From the NCBI GenBank assembly GCA_027579435.1, contig JANBPK010000704.1, positions 1-64,000 of the forward strand: a stretch of DNA of 64,000 bases. The letters are read 5' to 3'. The stretch comes from Candolleomyces eurysporus. Its lineage: Eukaryota; Basidiomycota; Agaricomycetes; Agaricales; Psathyrellaceae. Of the stretch, positions 23,539 through 35,223 are shown in pieces. Under the pieces are notes generated by a model. It saw only the letters and a program-made list of their open reading frames with translations. It made no database searches and was not told where the DNA came from. Every line of letters starts with the position of its first letter. The stretch's first letter is position 1. A program made the position numbers and the translations under genes.

Positions 23539-24780
23539 ATGTTGGAACGAAAGCGTCATTTTATTGGCCTGCAAGTAAATTGTTCAGATATCCCGGTCAA
23601 CATCGATCCGAATCGTCAATCTTCCAGGAGAAATTTTTTAACTCATCCTCCGCGACTCTTTCGGCACGCGTCAAACTACAACGAAAGTCCTCCTTTCTCG
23701 CTTGTACAGGTCTGCAGAAGGTGGAGGATGATAGCCTTAGAGATGCCCTCATTGTGGAGATCTTTCTCAAAAGGACTGGTACGAACGGGCTGGCACATTG
23801 GTGAAATCTCTTAACTGTTATGTCGACGAGGACCAGTGGAAGGACGATATCATGGCTGTGGCTGCCTGGCATGCTGTGCTTCGCCCAAGGCTTCGAAATC
23901 AAGAACCTTTCTTTGCAGTCTCAGAAAATCAATTCCCTACCGGAAAAATCACCGTGGACGATGGATGGCCAATACGGGATCCAAAAGTGCTGAACAGCGT
24001 GGTATCGCTCGTACTCTATTCTAAATTCGGTTTGCAACCCGCCTTCGAACTGGAAAGAGCAGAACCAATGGAAACTTTTTCAAAGAAAGATTCGGAATCT
24101 TTGCGACGCCTTTCGCTGCGCTTGGGCCCCACCGTTGAGCAGCTCGCGTTGGATATATTCGACCTCCCCCAAAATAATCTCACTCACGTCGCAATTACCT
24201 CCCGTGGATGACCAGGACTTTCTAGACCTTATCAGTATTCGATCCCTCCAAGAAGGAATTTCTTATGTCTCCTATGGTAAACCTTGTAGCATCCCTGATG
24301 GGTGAATACGTCAAAGAACACAAGGACCTCCAGGATATAACTGTCATCCAGCATATTGCCACTTTCCACTTTCACCCCCGTACCTTTCGACCGCTACTCC
24401 TTCCCTTCGCTCCGACACTTTCGACTCGGGGCCCACACAGATCTTTTCGATCAGGAATGGACTTTCGATTTCCAAAATCTCCACGGCGTCCTTTCAAATT
24501 TGGCTTCCCTGTCGCTCCGGCTTTCCATGTTGTGCACATATTGTCCCCCACCCTCAGCCTGTGTTCCTTAACGATCGGCGTCAGCACCAACTACGGCGAA
24601 GTCTTCCAGGCTCTCAAAAACAATGGGGAAGATGGAAAGGAGTCTACTGTTGTGGTGCCACTTTCAGAGGAGTTCGTCATCGACTGCGGCCCATTGGTTT
24701 ACGGATTTATGGTCCCCGGTAAGCCTAAGTACCTCCGATTCAATGGCGAGATTTTTTCGAACATGGTGGAGGTACGGTAG
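23539..24780 (+). pseudogene. F-box-like protein gene with broken frame
   Basis: Recognisable F-box-protein signature SLVQVCRRWRMIALEMPSLW near 23697-23757, then a leucine-rich part (ESLRRLSLRLGPTVEQLALD, FPSLRHFRLGAHTDLF, NLASLSLRLSM) and a C-terminal part ending at 24780. The frame changes between about 23790 and 23798, stops at 24209-24211, resumes near 24356 in the same phase, and changes again near 24565. I see no good splice pairs that heal all breaks, so the gene is probably a pseudogene; undetected introns are the alternative. Such proteins normally select targets for SCF ubiquitin ligases. Confidence 0.5.
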
Positions 24781-25090
24781 AAGGGAGAGTAGCTAGCTCC
24801 ATTCAGCTTTCGCAGCTCAAGAAGGCCTCAGGTTTCGTAGGCGAAACAGACGGGAGCTGTTTGGAAGGTCCGAGGGAGAGCTTGGAAGAAGTGTTGTTGA
24901 GTTGACGCTTGGAATTATCGATTGGGAGGATCCTCTGGATAAAGGGCTTACACACTGACATGAAGGGTTGGTATTACCCGAGAAGACAGATTGCGGGCAG
25001 TGCCTGATGGAAAAGGAGCTCCAGAACATGGGGATTTGAAGGTAGAATTGTTTTATTCGATTCGGAATAATAATCCAAACTAGAATGTAC
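24781..25090. other. Intergenic stretch
   Basis: Convergent 3' ends of the F-box-like gene and the third NACHT gene. Nothing else seen. Confidence 0.5.
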
Positions 25091-26210
25091 TCATGCTAAG
25101 ACTTCTGAACCAAACGACTTCGAATGCCCGCCTGCGATGCCGAGGAGCCAACGAAGCGATTTAACAAAATTGTTATGTGGAGACGTCACAGCTCTGGGCT
25201 GTTGCATCGTTCCCTCCGCCAGGTTCAAGAGAAAGATAACCACAAATTCTTGTACTTTGAAAGATTTTCCGAATAGACTCCTCGAGCTCGCTGCCCGGCT
25301 GACTAGAGAAAACGAAACGGACAGGAAACATGGGATGCATGGAGGCCCATTCCATAAGACCGAGTATTCGTTTCTGCTGCTCTTGTTGCAGACTTGGAAG
25401 GCCACGAACCTTTTGGCTGGTCGTGGCCTGGTCGTTCGATGGAAGTGCGTCAGGCCCGCAAGCCTCTAACCCATCCACGACAACGATGTTTCGATTCCAC
25501 CACTCCTTATGCCGCCGATTGAAAGTAGAATATCGTCTTCGTTCGTCAGCTGGTACGGAATGACCGAGAACAGCAGCCTTGAGCCGTCTCCACCAAAACC
25601 GGCCTCCCGAGTAATACTTCCTACACTCGGCCAAGGGGCCGAAAATCAGGACCTCCGTTTGTTCGTACATTGGCCTCGAGAAAACGGCCGGGTTCATACC
25701 GATTGCGTGAGCGACGAAATCTCCAAGACCTGGAACATTGGACGCAATTTGGGATGCAAGAGTCGCGACGAAATGCGTTTCGTTATCACTGGTTGAGGAA
25801 GGAGAGAATTTGAGAGCATCGGAGAAGAAATACGATCCTAGTAGCCTGCTCTCGCTGTGGGTGCGTCGAGCTTGCTCGCGTAGGACACACGTTGTTTTGG
25901 TGCTGTCACTGCCTGAAATCCAGAGAAGGGGCTGGGCTTGGGGAGAAAGGTTGGGCTTCGGGGCTACAATCCAGGCTTGGATATATTCCAAAGCTTGAAC
26001 TTGGTTCTCGTCGTGTGGGGGTTCTTCTGAGCAGGTAGTGTCCAGGGAATATGAAGGTATCGCATCAAGCACAACATAGGGCAATAATTCGCCCATGTGT
26101 GCGTTCAATCCCATCGAGGCCAAGATTTCGTCATCAGGGGGGTCCTGATCTCTGTGGTGACCGAAATGTGGCGTCGATCCTACTTGATTCTCCACAGGTA
26201 TTCGGGCCAT
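25091..26210 (-). pseudogene. NACHT-like NTPase 3, degenerate P-loop and truncated
   Basis: Open frame of 345 codons ending at 25173; a frame-shifted tail may extend to 25091. It aligns with the two NACHT genes at 10-14 kb through LLWISGSDSTKTT, THFVATLASQIASNVPGL, EVLIFGPL and VVVDGLEAC. The Walker A Gly-Lys pair is lost (GSDSTKTT where the others have GPAGAGKT), Walker B is DGLEAC, and the sensor SRPE is replaced by SQPG. The winged-helix part with FHH(R/K)S and FLM is missing, as is the conserved N-terminal MAF motif. A minus-strand frame at about 26200-26390 (LIHRVLRYLVSNSTVKVPEG) may be a lost 5' exon. It is either a pseudogene or a non-hydrolysing paralog. Confidence 0.6.
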
Positions 26211-26399
26211 CTGAGGTATTGTAAGTGGGGCGAGATGGCCACGCTGATATGTTCTCCACCTTCGGGAACTTTCACGGTCGAATTGGAGACCAAGTACCGA
26301 AGAACGCGATGGATTAGTTGCTGAGATGCGTGTGTCCCGGAGACCCGGAGGAAGTCAAGATGCAGAGGAGCGTCTTGGTATTACAGTACTAATGCAAGC

Positions 26400-28256
26400 A
26401 ACGCTGCCATGTTCAGGACTTCAGGATATACACTTTGAACACGGGTTCACCTCATGGCACATGAGTGGACCCACAATAGCAAACATCTGTGGCGTTTGCA
26501 GTAAAGTAGAGACATAGTACATCGGGAAATATCAGGTTGAGATAAATGATTTGAACTCATTTTTTTTTTCGGGTTTCTCAAGCCGTCGAGGAGATTACCG
26601 AACGGATCTGGTCTAGGTTAGGAATTGTGGGGATAGTCGATTCCACTCGACGAAGAAATCCAAAGGATATTTCGAGAGCCGGATTATCTCGACTTCCTTG
26701 CGCTGGAACGTTGACCGCAGGGTTGAAGAGGAGCTTGGGTACTGAAGTTCAATTCCTTGCCTCACGTGGAGATGTCCAAACCTTTTTGGCCGACGATATT
26801 CCTGACTTCACACCACGTTTTCGCTCGATTCAGAGCCGGTTGTTATACACTCATAAAGATCATGGCTAGGAGACAAAGTGAGGAGAGCTTGGGACGACTA
26901 CGGCAATGAAGAATGGACTTTGCTGCACAAGGAACGACTCATCGATACGATGTATTGTACCCGCTGAACTATATTCAATCCTTAGTCCACAGCACCTCGG
27001 ATCGAACCTCCTGCGGTCTCCCAAATTACTTGTACACCATCTTACACCACTTGTTGCCACCCGACGGCCGCCTCTCTCGTGTTCTCATTCCCAATAACTG
27101 TCGCCCCTGCCGCTATCATAGAATTGTGTTCCGATTTCGAACCCATGAGGCTGTTTTCGAACTTCCGTGACTGTAGGAACCCAGAGAACCCGGTTCATAC
27201 CTATATTCCGCAGCGCAGCGAGTTGTTTTGGCGATGCGCAGTCACTGATTGAATCCCGCAAAGTTCCAACGAACGTTCACTTGTGGACGCTTTTGGAAGG
27301 TGTCGATTACAGCACAACCATCAGTCGGTCTATGAGAGTTAGGTAAGGCTAGATAAGGGAATATCACGAGTGAATGATCATCAATCTTCGCCATTCTGGC
27401 AGTTCATCTTGTCAGGCCAGAGAAAGGTAGATAAAGGCAGGGTATATCTGGCAGAGGTGGTAAGTCATCCCAAGTTGAGGACTGGTCTCGTCTCGCGGTT
27501 CGCGCATCCGAAAAAAGTTTTGGGGTGCTTTATTCCGGGATAGGCGAGACGGTGTATTTGAGCAAATATTTTGTAGTCTCGAGCAATCTTTGACGAGACC
27601 GACTTGACGCACCTCGTAAGAGGACCTGACCTGAGGTCAACATTCTCTGGGGCTTTGGGGTGCTTTATTCCGGGATAGGCGAGACGGTGTATTTGAGCAA
27701 ATATTTTGTAGTCTCGAGCAATATTTGACGAGACCGACTTGACGCACCTCGTAAGAGGACCTGACCTGAGGTCAACATTCTCTGGGGCGGTTGCAGTTGG
27801 TTGGCCCTTTAGGCAGCTAATGTGGTTCAAACTGATGATTGAATAGACAAACCGTCACATTCCTGCCGACATACGCGAACTGTTCCAGGACAACCGTGCC
27901 AGCGACCCAGATTGGATGATGTTACAACATAGAATACATCTACGCCGACAAAGGCTAAGACCAACTAGAAAGATATTCATTGATTGACTGTAGCTCAATC
28001 ATGCCTGTACAGTGGCTTCTCAGTGTCAGAGCGAGAAACCGTCCATTTGCCGATTTGTCTGAACCGCGTACTCTCACTCCTTCACTGTTTGAATTTGGTC
28101 CACTTCGTCAGTGGATAGGAAGGGCGTCTCAGTCTCTTGGCAAAGCGCCTGCCAACAAGCCTCGTTAATCCATCTCCCAAAGGCAAACTTAAAGATGAAT
28201 AGGCTTACTTCTGGCAATCAGTATTTACTTGCCAGCGAGTAAGACGCTCACATCGA
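26400..28256. other. Gene-poor stretch with a tandem duplication
   Basis: Small frames at 26627-26869 and 26913-27170 (+) have no recognised motif and no clear splice context. A two-copy 135-bp tandem repeat lies at 27519-27788. No confident gene. Confidence 0.45.
27519..27788. repeat. Tandem duplication, 135-bp unit, two copies
   Basis: Copies at 27519-27653 and 27654-27788 both run from TTTGGGGTGCTTTATTCC to CATTCTCTGGGGC. I find one difference (AATCTTTG versus AATATTTG). The unit is a multiple of three and leaves a minus-strand frame open through both copies (45 residues per copy). The near identity points to a recent duplication. No function is evident. Confidence 0.9.
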
Positions 28257-28860
28257 TCAAATAAGAAATTCCCATGTGCCACATCCTTGAACAGCAAGAA
28301 TAGTTTCGAGATCGTAGCCCGTCAAGGTACTGCCAGGGATATCACATCTAAATGAAACATCAGATTGGATGATCTGGTGATCATGGCCATCGTCTGGAGA
28401 GACCTCTGTCAATGCATGGTGAATGTAATGACCTCTGACGACGCGCAGCTACAACACGGTACCGCACAGGTGACCAGCAGTTGAAAATTGAATAATGGGT
28501 GCATCCCATTGCTCCAAAATTATGAACCTATCCTTTTCGCTCGCTACATGACTCGAAATACGCGCGGCCGTCAGAATTGACCCGGCTCCGAAGTTCTTGT
28601 ACTCGGGTATGTACACATACATGGCATCAAGCATACCTTGGCCCCTAGCCTTCTACCAGAGCGGTCAATAAGCCATAGTCCGAGGTGTCCGACGAGTGGT
28701 ATGCCTTGTGGCGGGTGCGACTGTACCAACATTCAAGGATCACGGTCAATCGATTTTGACTTGCAGCTCGGGGTGATGGTTCGAATTGAACAAGGGCGCT
28801 TACGGGGCCTACGTCGTTGATCGTGGTCGTGGTTGATTTGGCTTTTCAGCTATACGGGAA
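28257..28860 (-). CDS. Spliced hypothetical protein, 5' end uncertain
   Basis: I reconstructed at least three exons on the minus strand. A first part reads PQGIPLVGHLGLWLIDRSGR and RLGAK. A short intron (donor GTATGC near 28640) leads to NFGAGSILTAARISSHVASE, DRFIILEQWDAPIIQFSTAG and HLC. An intron over about 28406-28462 leads to EVSPDDGHDHQIIQSDVSF and GYDLETILAVQGCGTWEFLI, ending at the TGA at 28257-28259. Phases agree across both junctions, which supports a real gene. I do not recognise the family. The start and any exon upstream of about 28715 are unclear. Confidence 0.5.
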
Positions 28861-28869
28861 AACGGGATG

Positions 28870-30116
28870 CCACACATTCCAAAATTTGTGTTCAATGGTA
28901 GTAATTGAGCAGGCTACGTAAGGACATAAAGGAGACGAGCGAGCTGCTACGGTAATGAAAACAACCGATTCCCTTGGACACGCGAAATTCGAACCAGGGC
29001 TCGGAAATAGCAGCACATCCATGGAGAAGTAGAAGGCAACCTATTGGGTAGTGATTCAGATCTTCCTTTGGGTAATGGACGACGAACGAAATAGAAACGG
29101 CAGTGCGAAGGATGCGATGAGCGAGCCATACGTAACCTGTAGATATGAATCAACACTGAAGCCCATTGGATAGTGATGTAGACAAACCTTCCTCTGGATA
29201 ATGGACGATGGCCGAAATAGAAGCGACAGTGCAAAGGATGCGGCGGGCGAGCCACATGTAGCCTGTGGAGATGAATCAACGTCAGTTTCGTAGGTAATCA
29301 AACGCACCCAGGCTTTAGCTATTGTCGTTCATTCTTCACCCTGTGCATACGACATTCATTAGTGACAGCTCAAAGTCGAGATAAAAACGCACCATTTAAC
29401 GGTTGATGAGCGCATCCGAGTCGTAGGCAATAATTGGCGCCGGCAGTACGATGAATGCAATAAGCAAGCCGGCCGGATGTCGCTGGGTAGATGAGCGACT
29501 GTGTCAGCGACCTGAGGCGGTGGAAGCTTAGCAGGAACAGCTTACTGAACAAGAAACCGCAGACGCACAGGGAGAAAGTCGCGCCGGCAGGACGATGGAT
29601 AGGGTGGAATGAGGAAGACAGTGGGGGTTACAGGAAGGTGATCAAGGGGCTGCAACTCTTATAAAGGAGGACGACGCCGAGAGGCCCGAGAAGGGGGTTG
29701 AAATTGCTGTTGAAACTGTCACGTCAAGTCGGTGATCCCCGCAGTGATTAATCGGCCTCGAGGCGTCACCTAAACCGTTCAAAATCTGGACAACAGATCA
29801 GTGAGCCGCGTTTGAGAGCATGATTTGAATGCTGACTATGATAAGTTCTGGGCGAGGAACAGCAAGATGGAAGGATCGTGGTTGTGAAGCCTGTGTGTTC
29901 AATGGTCTGCTTGCGACTCAGTTCGAGTTCGGTACAAGGCAGCCTCATGGTTTCTGAATGTAGATAGTTCTCGAGGGTGGTGAAGCGTATATGCGAATAG
30001 CGAAAATAAGCGACAGGTTTTCGAGGGAAGGTACGGCTGCTAAAATCGGACCCTCCTCTCGCAAAAATAAGATTGGCTTTCGTCATTCGGGTGTACAAGT
30101 CCACAAGTCTACAACG
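28870..30116. other. Gene-poor stretch with a second tandem duplication
   Basis: Includes an imperfect 126-bp tandem repeat near 29041-29291. A minus-strand TTATAAGAG lies near 29660, with a short frame (AGLLIAFIVLPAPIIAYDSD) near 29406-29475 that could be a membrane or signal segment, but I cannot complete a gene. The right end holds the 3' flank of the Plavaka gene. Confidence 0.45.
29041..29291. repeat. Imperfect tandem duplication, ~126-bp period
   Basis: Two diverged copies, aligned by TTCCTTTGGGTAATGGACGA at 29063 and TTCCTCTGGATAATGGACGA at 29189. Both encode on the minus strand a similar segment (TVASISAIVHYP in one, TAVSISFVVHYP in the other). This may be a duplicated exon of a lost gene. 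Confidence 0.7.
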
Positions 30117-33100
30117 TCAACACCCATGCATTTCGACATCGTCGTCATCCAGTGCATCAACTTCATCACTTTCACCCTCTGGGTCAGCATCGCTATCGCT
30201 GTCGCTCATTTCGTCATCGCTCCCTTCGCTATCGCTCCCCTCGCCATCGGAGTCATAAGACTCTGGAGGTTCTTCCTCGATATCGAGCCCTTCAGGTCTT
30301 GAATTGTCTGGGGAAGCAGTACTGGTGAGCTCTTGACCGGGTCGGGGAAGCGGGGGGAGGGATTCGGAACGAGGTTCGACAAATTCTGATTGGTTTTGCG
30401 AGGGTGAGCGTCGACCATGGGGAGGCTGCCCTTCGGTCCGATGTCCAACTCCGAAGCCAATTTGATAACGCATGAACATGTCGCGGTCGACAAACCTTGG
30501 AAGCATGTCAGTTGTGCCTCTGAGTGTGTATTGATTGAATGAACTCACCTGTTCACGTAGTACTCCTTCCAGTCCATTCCATCATCCGCGATCTCTGATT
30601 TCCCTCGACCGTCTTTGTATGCCCGACCCTTGTGAAAGCGGGGAATGATATGTGACGCTCGAAGAACAATACTAGGATCGATAAATGAGGTTGCGTCAGG
30701 AGAGGTTACTGGGGGGAAAAAGACAGTATCGAGCTCAGGAAGGGAGGCAGACGTCGAGCCGAGCGGATTTGTGGGGTTGGTAGAACTTGAATACCATCGA
30801 ACCCGTAGAAATTCCATCCGGATTGGAGTATAATCACGGATTCCTGAAACGGATTCTCCGACATAATAAACGTTGGCGTGGTAGATTCCTAGAACACGAG
30901 CATAGAGGTAAGGGTGGTTCGCAAGAGGATCATCACTGTAATGGGGATTTGGAATCATGACGTTGCAAACGTCAGAGTTGACATGTACAACGTCTTCGTT
31001 CCTCCGTACATCGTAGGTGGTATATTTGACCCTCATGATCTTGTGGGAGAAGATTCGACTGTCCTTGAACGCAAGATACGAGGGATCTAAGGAGGGGATG
31101 GCGTCTTGAACCCCATGCTCCTGGTGGCGCACCCTTAAGGCTGAGGCGATTCTGGGGAGAAGGTGCTCCCTCAGGTCTGGGAGGAAAGTCTGGGGTAGAA
31201 TATCAGTTTGAAGACACTGGATCGATTGGGAGCAAATTACCTTCCCTAGCGGATCGGCTTCGACGCCACTGGCCTCTGAATCGTCAAGAAGAGAGAGGGA
31301 CGAGAGGGAGATCGGGTAATTTTGATTAGTGCCGATGTAATGGTGGATGTCGGCTACTCTGGCTGCTCTCCGCTGCTCTTCGATCTCTTTCTTTTTGGTC
31401 TCTTTTGATGCGTTGATTTGGGCGCGAATGGCGCGTATGCGAGCTGCCTTGCGCTCATGACGAGCAATCTCTTCGCGAAATTTCCTTTTCGAAGACAGCC
31501 GATACCATCGTTTGGGGAGTCGGTGCATGAGTTCACCCTGATCCGGAGAGACGATAAATCAGCGAAACGTCGATTTGAGTGCATTGTAAACTGACCGTCT
31601 CCGACGTAAATGAGTCACTGGTACCATATAACCGGATTGTTGCGACATAGTCGCCAAGAAAATGGAACTTTGGGGTCCGAATGTTGAGTGGAACAAACTT
31701 CGGCTTCGTCTTCGAGGCTACAAACTCGCCCTTTCTTGAATCTTGCTGGTTGATCTCCGAGGTTTGAGAAGCCTGGGACCGGATCAATGGATGAAGACCC
31801 GTAGAAGTGAAGGGGCACGTACACTTGCTTCCGGTGGGGGCGGGACCACTGTCGTCCCTTGATTAGATATGCCTGATTGTTGTACCTGAGAAGGAGCAGC
31901 GTCGGGCATTGCAGCGAGGGTGGAGCTGTGTTGTGTTTCGTTGGCCTCCTTCACCCGCTCGGAGCTTCTCCCCGAGATCTGCAACTCCACCTTCGGATCT
32001 GATTTTGACCTTATTTTTCGCCGTGACGCAGAGGACTAAAATTTGAAGTCAGGAAGAAACGACGAACAATAATCGTAAATTCTTACCGGACCCGAACGTC
32101 CTGAACGTGACTTGTTCGCCTTTATCACACGAGTAGCTGTCTCTGACTGCAGCGGCAAAGGGCCGGTAGGGCCTGCAGCCTCGAGGACAGGGGAAGATAA
32201 AGCAGGCTCGGTCGACGGCCCAGGTTCCCCTGTGGTCCCTTTGTCTTCTTTAGCGGTTTTCGCTTTGTTTGCCGCCTTCTTCTGTTCCCGTTTAACACGT
32301 TTCGCCACCTCGATAGCCAACTCCTTGGTTTGGACTTGAGAGCATACATTGTCGATGAATCGCCTGAAAGAGTTGCCAATTTCGACAGTGGCCTCGTCTA
32401 AAAGGTTTAGGGTTGCGTCTGTGTGGAATCGGAGCTTCGCCAGAGCGTGCCACTTGGCGCAGGACGACAGTATTAGAAGGATCTCCCGACCGTGCTCTTC
32501 ATCTGGAACCAACCCATCGAAGACAGGAATGGCGCACTTTTGAAGTAACGTTAGCACTGGAAAGGCGAGAATCGTACTTCATCATTCACCTGCAGAAGCT
32601 GCTCATAGTCTCGGGCAGCTTTTCTCTTGAAGTCAGAGACGTTTTCTGAAAAACGTCTCACAGACTTTCCGAACCTCGGAACAAGGCGGTACCTAAGTGT
32701 CACAGTCAGACCAATCAAGGAATGGATTAAGGGGCTGACCGTCTGTCAAGTTCATGAACAAGGACTTCGTTTTTCGAGGATGCTTCAAGGACCCGGATTA
32801 GATGGATGAAAAGTCTTTTCCAAACTCCAAGTTCGAATTCGTGCATGAGGTCGACCACCAGCGCCCGAAAAATATCGAACTTTGTTGATTTAAGTCGAAC
32901 TGAGAAAGCGTTCTAGATTCAACTAGCATCAGTACAGTGTGGCATGAATATGGAGGGGCAGTAGCAATCCTCACTCTAACGGGTTGGAGAGACTCAGATT
33001 TTAGCAATCGATTCACATGTGTACCAGATATCGAAGCGCGGTCCTTGAACACTTTGGATCTAGCTTCCTCGACCTTCGACTGCCTGGAAACATCGTCCTT

Positions 33101-35162
33101 CCTGACGTGATTCTCCCGGAATGCACGATCTTCCTCAGTACCTAGCTGGTCAAGGTTTTCCGCGCTGACCAGACAGCGGGGGCAAGGACATGCCCCATTA
33201 CTTCGGATCGTCGCAATTAAGACCCTGCAGTGGTGATTGAACGATCTGCAAATCTGAAAGAGAGCAGGGAACTTACTTTTCGGGGTAGTCGGCTGAATAG
33301 GTGAAAATTCGAATGTAGAACCGGCGTTCAATCCCGTCCTGGCACATGATGACGATTCCATGCCGGATGGCTTCCAACAGTTCGTCATCAAGCAGGATTT
33401 CCCACTGAGCGTGAAACATTTCGTTCTTGCAGTGCGACATGAAAGACTTGGGCGGCATCCTTCCACCAGTCTTGCGGGTGATGTAATCTTTGAAATCGGG
33501 AGAGAGCTAAGAGAGAATTGTTTCAGACTCGGATATCTCATGCGGAAGAACGACCCTTACCTTGTCGAAATAGGCAACATGATGGCACAAATTTGACGAG
33601 GGCTTGCAACGGCGATACTTGGACTCGTTACCGAAAAACATGTACAAGGGCCACAGCTTTTCGTCGCTGAAGGAAGTTAAGAGTGTTTCGTCGGACCAGA
33701 ACATTAGAGCAGCTACAACTCGGGGTCTGGTGCAGCCAGGAGGCGGTGGAGAGTCCTGCAGCTCTCGGTGAGCCTGCAAGAATGCATCCGAGTTATACAG
33801 TTCAGAATGAACCCGCATGGCTGGGGTGTCAGGGTCTGGCTGCCACAGAACTTCGAACGGGTCGTAATGGAAATGCTCCATATCGGAGCTGTTGAGGATT
33901 TTCTCTTGAAGGATCGAGACTATGCTTCGATGGTAAAGGGTTCCCACATTCCGCGTTTCCACAGCGCCACGAATGGGGACGGAGATATGGACTGGGGTAG
34001 TCTTCCAACCGTCGTCATCAACCCAAGCTTCCTCATCATCAGCGTTCTCGACGTTATCCAGACTTTGGTTGTTCCCGAGAGCGTCAAATATTTGAGGCCA
34101 ATTGGCCTTCGCAATGTCTTCTGCAAAGCCGGGAGTCTGCGCTAACTGAACAAGCTTCTGCAGTTTGACAATCGAGAGTTGTGAGCCGCTGTCGATGTAC
34201 CATTCGCCGAGCTCGAAGCTCGAAAGGTTGGGGAATGGCCCCAATGAGCGTAACGGGACCACGGAAGTAGCGTCGTGGGTAGACTCTTCTGGCGTATTGG
34301 AGTGATAAGTCGAGTCGTAAAGACTATCGAGGTCGATCCACCCTTCTGGGTCATGTGTAGGCAGCGAAGTTGAGTAATATCTTCGGCGAAGGTTGAAAAT
34401 ATTAGCCGGTCCTTCGATATGAGCTGGCTTGGGGAGGGCACTGCGGAAAGCTTGCAGACGTTTGAAAGGGTTACCTAAATCTGAGACTGTCAACAAAGTG
34501 CACTGACGAAGGTGAGGGGAAGTCTTACCAGCAGGTAGAAGGAATGAGTCGTCGTTGGTTCGAAGTGGTTCCGGTAAACGGTCATTTATCCTAAACCTTT
34601 CCACATTGCGGCGGGTCCTTCGTATAGCAATCGGTAGATCATCGGGGGATGTTGAAGACGGAAGGCTCGGTTGTCCATTCAATTGGTGGCTAGCCTGGCC
34701 ATTCAGATGGGCAGGGTCATATTCTGGGGCCTCGGGTACTACTTCCTGCTCGGGTCTCTGTGAAGTTTGAGCATCGAATGCATCGGGAGAGGTGAAGGGA
34801 GCNGGGGGGAGGAGGGCTTTGGCTTGGTATACTGGGCTCAGAAGCGCTGGAACCTTGATTCGGCTTCGGAATCTATGTTCGAGGTCAGTCATGTCATGCG
34901 AGCATTCGAGGGAGGAACATCATACCTTTCGTGGTCTGAATTGAGAACCTCTGAGGCCGACCCAAACACATTTGTCGTTGGACACTTTCTGTCTTTTGCA
35001 CTCGTCCGTCCACATGTTCTGGGCAGCGGACAACGTAGACTGGAATTCTTGCTGGGCCTTCGTGCAATACAGCCTCTGGTGACTCGTCAAAGGCTGGGAT
35101 GACGGGAATTCCCTCTGACAGAAACGGCACGTCAAAGGCTCTGTGGTGGATAGTCGGAACAT
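30117..35162 (-). mobile_element. Plavaka-type DDE transposase gene (CMC/EnSpm superfamily)
   Basis: Near full-length, spliced. The start is the ATG at 35162 (MFRLSTTEPLTCRFCQREF), opening with a C2H2-type finger (CRFC..H..C region) as in other Plavaka proteins. Then follow the basic linker, FHYDPFEVLWQPD, ALMFWSDETLLTSFSDEKLW, LYMFFGNESKYRRCKPSSNL, the zinc motif CPCPRCLVS, ALVVDLMHEFELGVWKRLFI (near 32780-32870), AKWHALAKLRFHT, FVPLNIRTPKFHFLGDY, ELMHRLPKRWYRLSSKRKF, SFIDPSIVLRASHIIPRF, the C-terminal DWKEYYVNRFVDRDMFMRY, and an acidic Asp/Ser tail. All these are diagnostic of the family. An N at 34803 breaks the frame in a C run (SQSPPPP|APFTSPDAF); leaving it out joins exon 1 to exon 2 in frame. 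Small remaining frame changes around 31.8-33.5 kb fit introns. The gene may be capable of expression. Confidence 0.85.
34803..34803. other. Ambiguous base beside a homopolymer inside the Plavaka gene
   Basis: N between GC and a run of six G. Omitting it restores the frame of the transposase. Confidence 0.8.
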
Positions 35163-35217
35163 GGCTAGCTGATGTTTGATGGAGACGAGAGGACGATGCA
35201 CGTTTCACGGGTCATTC

Positions 35218-35223
35218 TTATAA
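35218..35223 (-). promoter_or_regulatory. Possible TATA box of the Plavaka gene
   Basis: Reads TTATAAG on the minus strand, about 56 bp upstream of the ATG at 35162. Confidence 0.4.

Noticed and set aside
28785..28800. Second T-loop-like GGTTCGAATTG
   Set aside because: No cloverleaf can be formed around it.
28981..29010. tRNA T-loop-like sequence (minus strand CCTGGTTCGAATTT)
   Set aside because: No matching A box, acceptor stem or anticodon arm upstream.
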